Of a stretch of DNA of 64,000 bases, positions 59,003-64,000 are shown in pieces. Each line of letters starts with the position of its first letter. Position 1 is the first letter of the stretch. The notes beneath the pieces were generated by a model. The model was not told the DNA's origin and searched no databases. It was given only the letters and a program-made list of their open reading frames with translations. The position numbers and the translations under genes are program-made. The DNA comes from Hordeum vulgare subsp. vulgare (taxonomy: Eukaryota; Streptophyta; Magnoliopsida; Poales; Poaceae): positions 110,796,189 to 110,860,188 of the forward strand of contig NC_058523.1 in the NCBI RefSeq assembly GCF_904849725.1, in the 5' to 3' direction.

Positions 59003-62000
59003 TGTCACACCCTGTTTTTCATCCCAAGTTTTCTGTGTTGCAAAAATCAGAGCTTGTTAAAACTTTTACAAATAATGTTGTGAGTGCAATGTCAACCCTT
59101 GTTTGAGTGTATGCTTGCTTGTGTGATGACTCAAACCCATGAAAAACTTATTATTTTGCTCTCATCAAAAACCCTTTTTCCTTTACATCAAGATCACCTT
59201 CATCATGTTGGGATACACTACTAGCTCATGAAGCCAAGTGGCACTTCCAACTAAAGTTGGTGATCTGATCCTAATATCATTTTCATTCATTACAAACATT
59301 ATTTGGTGATTTAAAATATTATTTTCCTATTTTATATCTATGTCTATTTCTAAGGCCGGTAATGATAATTCCACAAGGAAAATTTCTTTCCTGCCTTAGA
59401 AAATTCTGAGTAAATTCATGGAAGCTCAGAAGGACATATATTTTCCATACATAAGATTTTCAACCCTATTTTATATTAATATTATTTGAGTAAAACCCTG
59501 AAAATCATTTCTGTCTGTTTTAGCTTTTTGAGATGTTTCCAAAGGAAAGTATCTCACTAAATTCCCATAAAATTACAGGAGCCCTCCCAAACCATATTAG
59601 GTGCTCACCTAAAATCTCACCTTGATCCAAGGTGGGTAAGTGCACTTAGAGAGCCCAAAACCCTCTCTGTCCAGAGTAGAGTTGGAACAACTCTACATTG
59701 CAAAGTTTCTCCAATGGAGCTGAAACTTTGCAGAGGTGTTTAACACCCCAAATGAGGGCTCCACACCAAAAATGGGATTTGTGAGACTCTGTTTGACCAC
59801 ACTTCCTTTGTAAGGGACAGTACTAGTCACTTTGAGACATTTTCAAGTTTGCAAAGCCAAACTTGTTCAATGGAGCTCATATTTGGTGGAACCCCATGTT
59901 TTTACCCCAAGACCAAACCTTTTAAGTTTCATTTACAGTGCTGGAGTGGAAGCACCCCAAGTCACCGTCGAACACCTACTGACAGGAAGGTAAAAACCTT
60001 CCTAGCCACTGTTTTACCCAATGTCAAGGCCCCAAACTTGGTGGGTTAGAGCACCAGAACACCCTGAGCACCCAGTCAACCAGCCCCTCCCCAATTCCAA
60101 GCATAAGTGACAAGAACTCCAATTTGAGCTGCAGGAAAGTACTGGCAACACTAGTGTTCCTTGCTCCCTTGACCAGCTCGAGCTCCCACTAAACCACAGC
60201 AACTAGGCACACTCCCAGCAACACTCCGGACATGGAGGACACGTCCCAAGTGCCCCAGAGCGAGCCAGCATGCCGTGGCATGCCAAAACTGCGCTCTGGG
60301 CGCGCTGCAGAGAGCCACCCGCAAGGGGCCGACGCTCCGGCCGGTCCCAGCCTCCCCAGTAGTGTCCAAGCGCTCCCCCGACAGCCCCTCAGTGCAAAGC
60401 TACCCCAGGGACCCTCTCCCCCTCGCGCAAGAGCTCAGGCGACACGTGCCCATGCGCGCCCGACGCGGTCGAGCATGCACGGTCGCTGCAGCTCGTCCCC
60501 ACTCACTTTCTCTCTGCGGCCGTTGCATCAGGAAGCCCTAAACCACGTCCCGAACCCGTGGTTTCGCGGCCAGCACCTCACTGTGCTTGCACGTGTGCCA
60601 CGGTGAGTCACCGGCGTGCCCGAGTCGGGTTACCGTCGTTGGCCTATAAATAGACCCCCCCCCCCGCACTCCAGCACCCTCCAAGCAGCTTCAGCACACC
60701 TAGTACACACTCCCTAGCCGCCCAATCGAGCTCGCAGAGCCCCGGTGCTCGAGATCGACCGAGGCCCCTCCGCTTCAGAGCTCCGGTCGATCTCCGGCTA
60801 CACGTCGGCTCCTGCGCTGCCCGACCTCTCATTTCACTCCCCTCGACACCAGGAACGTTTCCCCTAACTCTCCCGAGCAAATCCATACCTCTAGCCCCTA
60901 GTTTAACACGAACCCGAAACCCTTCCGCCACGAGCACCTCGTCGCCGGCGACCCTGACCACCTCCGGTGACGTCCCGACCACGAGCAGGTAGGCGGAGGC
61001 ACGAGGAACCCGTTCCCGTTCCTAGCTAGGCCTGAGGACAACGGCAGCCTCGCCGGCGTCCATCTCCACCTCTTTGGCCAGAGGTAGGAGAAGGACCCGA
61101 CAGGTGGAGCCCACCTGTCGGTGTCCTGGGGCAGCCAGTGGGCGCAGCCGCTGACGCTGACCCCAGGGGCCCGCAGGTCAGGTTTGAACCTGGCCCGCGC
61201 GCGCCTGGTGGCCAGGCCTGCAGGCTGGGCCGGCTGGATCTGTTTCCCTGGCCTTTTTCCTTTTGTTTTAATCCAGCAAACTAAATGATTTTTTATAAAA
61301 AGATTTAGCCAGTAGAAAAATATAATTCTTCCACCAGTATTTTTCTAAAAATGAGTAGTATTTGATTCTGTAATAGTTGACATTTATCAAAAACAGAAAC
61401 TATTTTGGTATAATAAAATGATATTAAAAAGCACTTGTTTGCTTCTGTTTGCTTTTAAATAAATATGCTTAGCTAATAAAACAGTAGGGAACATTTTTCA
61501 AAATAATAACCTGAATTTATCCAAGCCTTGCAACATTTTTAAAAGCACTTTGTGAATTGTTTTAGTAAAAGCTAGTATTTATTTATTCCTTTCTCGACGG
61601 TAGAATTACCGAGTGACGGAGGATCCGGAGCGGAAGACCTCGAATACCCTGGATACCTAGCTGACCAAGGCAAGCATGCCCTTTTGCCATGACTTAAGTA
61701 AATAAAATGATGCATGCTAGAATAGCAAGTATTTTCCGTTGCATGTGATCACGATGCCGGTTCATCATTGATGTGATGGTACCGAAGGCTTCTTCGAAGC
61801 ACTTGCATTGATAGTAATGATATTCACATGGCTCCTCGGAGCATAAACATGATGAGCTTGATCCTACCATCTACGAGGATCTTGCTACTGTCATGTTGTC
61901 TAGTAGAGTTAATCACTGCATTGAGCTTGACCCCGTGAGGGTCATGGTATTATCATGTTGACAAGTAATAATAGAGCATTTTATCATGAGCATGATGATC

Positions 62001-63251
62001 AGTTAAATAAAGAGTTTATGAAAACCCCGTCGGGTGCCACTAATGCCCGAGGGTGATGATGAGTTGGTGATCACTTTTGGTGAAGTGATGCATCTGTGAT
62101 TTTGGTGTGAGTATGGTTTCGGAAATGGATTAGATATATGATGTGTCGACCGTCCCAACCTTACCCAGTACGACCACGATACCCCTTTATGGGACGGGGC
62201 TTTGTTGATTACTCTGGTCGGTGCTAGCAAAGAGCCACATTAAAAGTGGCGGGAGTGATCGGTGTCACTCTCATGATGGGGTCGTGCCAGGTAGGACGAC
62301 TATGTCATTATTATGAGTTCCAGGCACACCGTTGGTCCCTGCATGGTTGATACGGTCCAGAGTCGGTGCTCGTAAGACGTACAACCTGTGGGCTGGGTAC
62401 CAATCGAGTGGATCTCTTTGTCTAGTATCGTCAGGGGAAAGATGATGATCGGGTACTTACCTCGGGTATATGTGATATACCGCGAGTCGTGGATGACACG
62501 GAAGTATTCCGTTTCTCGTGGGTCCAGCGTACTACCTCTGCAGAGTGTAAACTATTCAAATAGCCATGTCCACGGTCAAGGACAGTTGGGTGATGCTGCT
62601 TAAACTACCTCCTGAGTTTCCGCATAAACCAAGTGTGTGTGTGTGGTGTTAAAAAGGTGTCGTTATAATCATGATAACCGCAATAATATGATCAAGTTCG
62701 GTGACTTGGCATATAGGGTGAACCCGGTGTGTTCAACCCTTAGCAGAGATGATGATATCTGTAACCTGTTCTTCAAAAGTAGTTCTTTAACTTGTTGCAT
62801 ATACTTGATCATACCACCTCATCGCATTCAACCCAAGATAACTGTCACTGTTATTCATTACCATTTATGTCATGGGCTGTTTGCGAGTACATTCAAAGTA
62901 CTCATTGGCTTGCCACTGGTTATGTTATTGACCAGACATGGAAGTACCGGAGTTTGGTGGCGAGTACGCCGTCGGAGACGGACCTACGATCTAGGACGCT
63001 TCCGAGTCAGAATGCCTGTCGATGTAGGCTTGATGGCATGGGCACCGCTTAGCCCTTACGAGTTTCCGCTACTCGATGTATCCCTTTATTTGGCTTTAGG
63101 CCTTGTTCTTGAACCCGACCTTCTGGTCATTTGATGTAATAATTTGGTACTTGGATGTAAGACTCTATTATTTAGTATCTGTGTTTAGTGAACATTGATC
63201 CTTGGGGTCACTCGGCACGGCGAACTCGACTTGCTAGTCGGGGTCCCCACA
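59003..63251 (+). repeat. 5' LTR of a second gypsy element, 4.25 kb
   Basis: It starts TGTCACACCCTG immediately after the tandem array and ends GGTCCCCACA, followed by a perfect PBS. The expected left target site is AAAAC (58998-59002). The TATA box is at 60644-60653. The GC-rich leader (60650-61250) and the AT-rich part after 61255 follow the same plan as the Sukkula-like LTRs. A 4-kb LTR with a Met-tRNA PBS fits Tekay/Del chromoviruses or Sukkula-like elements; I cannot decide without pol. ORFs inside (for example 60232-60606) lie partly upstream of the TATA box and have no domain. Confidence 0.83.
60644..60653 (+). promoter_or_regulatory. TATA box of the second gypsy LTR
   Basis: CTATAAATAG is followed by a run of 13 C and a CACC-rich leader. 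It is the strongest core promoter match in this LTR. Confidence 0.75.
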
Positions 63252-63255
63252 GAAC

Positions 63256-63267
63256 TGGTATCAGAGC
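63256..63267 (+). other. Primer-binding site of the second gypsy element
   Basis: TGGTATCAGAGC is a perfect match to the initiator Met-tRNA complement, four bases after the LTR end. Confidence 0.9.
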
Positions 63268-63384
63268 CATCCTGACTATAGGAAGCCTTAGATAGCATGG
63301 ACGTTAACCAAGAACGTTAGGACGCCAGCCTTGCACAAGACTCTTGCACATACAACCTCCTGACTTCTCTCCTATGCCTTGTAG

Positions 63385-63894
63385 ATGGTTGTTGTACCTG
63401 AGACGCTTCTGGAGACCGGCTTTCCACTACTTCTGGTGGATTGTCTCGAGAAGTGCCACGTACGACGCACGCCCATCTTCCTCTACCACGAGCACTAGGT
63501 CAACGCCGACACCAAGGAATATCACGTGGACGTGATAGTGAAGGCTAATGACTCCCCGTCTAGTTGGTTCTTTGAAGGACCACAAATGGTAGAGCTGATG
63601 TTGGCAGTGGAGACGGCTGCACGAGAGGCGCTCGTGCAACTCCGCAGCATCCTCCCTGAGATGGCTAATGAGCCTGTCACTCGTCATCTACCCTTCATTA
63701 AGGAAGGAGTGGATGGGAGTTGGACACTCACCCCCGCCACGGAGGATGGGATGCCACTGAGGTTTCAGACCTACTTCAGTCTCTCGTCAGACACCCTGAC
63801 ACACTTCCTGGTTAAAGAATCAGTCAAGCTTCACCAAGAGCTGCACATAGTCAAAGGCTGCTCCACACTGAGAAGATGCAGAACCGCAAAGTAA
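63385..63894 (+). pseudogene. Leader-region ORF of the second gypsy element
   Basis: A frame from the ATG at 63385 to the stop at 63892-63894 (169 codons) is interrupted by one TAG at 63496-63498. The larger open part starts at 63526. It contains Ser-Trp-Phe-Phe-Glu-Gly-Pro and Glu-Thr-Ala-Ala-Arg-Glu-Ala-Leu-Val-Gln-Leu-Arg, predicted helical. I recall similar proteins in the 5' part of grass gypsy elements and as orphan genes, but cannot give a function. It is not a standard gag. Confidence 0.45.
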
Positions 63895-64000
63895 AGAAGG
63901 CAAGCGCACCTGAAGGGAGGGCATTTGTTGCCACTAGGGGTGGTGTGTTACCCATCCAGGCAGTCCCTCTTCAGAGTCGCCGCCTGACAGCGGAAGAGTA

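Larger units (their letters stand above)
63252..64000 (+). mobile_element. Beginning of the second gypsy interior, cut by the window edge
   Basis: It contains the PBS and the ORF at 63385-63894. After 63894 the sequence stays open in parts to the window end without a recognisable gag motif. Confidence 0.75.

Noticed and set aside
60232..60606. 124-aa plus-strand ORF in the second gypsy LTR
   Set aside because: It lies upstream of the LTR TATA box and is Pro/Arg-rich with no known motif.

Overview
The window looks like nuclear intergenic DNA from a Triticeae grass (wheat, Aegilops, barley or rye type). The evidence is the recognisable set of long terminal repeat (LTR) families: an Angela/BARE-1/WIS-type copia element whose LTR starts TGTTGGAAATATG and ends CGTTTCCCAACA, Athila-clade 'Sabrina-like' LTRs starting TGATACGTCTC, very long Sukkula-like LTRs, and a Sirevirus/Maximus-like copia. 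No intact host gene is visible. Family names are from memory; lineage calls rest on proteins, primer-binding sites (PBS) and termini.

Layout. 1-1848: non-coding internal part of a minus-strand Sukkula-like element. 1849-24071: its 3.9-kb LTR, split by two insertions. One is a Sabrina-like element (3582-10401, target-site duplication (TSD) CAGAC). The other is an Angela element (11618-23114, TSD CTGAG), whose 3' LTR is split by a Sirevirus-type solo LTR (20407-23070, TSD ATATG). 24072-33975: a minus-strand Sirevirus-like copia (LTR 32679-33975, gag-pol 32627-26725) with an uncharacterised ORF after pol. 33976-47100: an older minus-strand Ale/Retrofit-like copia, cut by the Sirevirus at its 3' end, by a second Sabrina-like element (34400-37648) and by a 5.3-kb Sukkula-like solo LTR (37705-43052) carrying a Stowaway MITE and two tRNA-like modules. 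47101-51702: the only stretch without an obvious LTR element, holding an RNase H-like fragment and a 547-bp hAT-type MITE. 51703-59002: a plus-strand Tat-clade gypsy element (LTR, gag-protease, pol, 18-copy tandem array). 59003-64000: the 5' LTR and start of another gypsy element, inserted into that array.

The coding regions are gag-pol remnants. All contain stops or frameshifts, or lack domains, so none is likely to be autonomous. Nested junctions give a relative chronology: Ale-like copia, then Sirevirus, then Sukkula-like, then Angela, then solo LTR. Premature stops are mostly those expected from C-to-T decay of methylated DNA.

I found no clearly new biological system. The observations most worth a second look are the paired hairpin plus tRNA-like modules in the Sukkula-like LTR, the 70-bp array in the Tat 3' region, the palindrome-rich repeats of the Sirevirus-type LTRs, and the unassigned ORF at 24077-25255.
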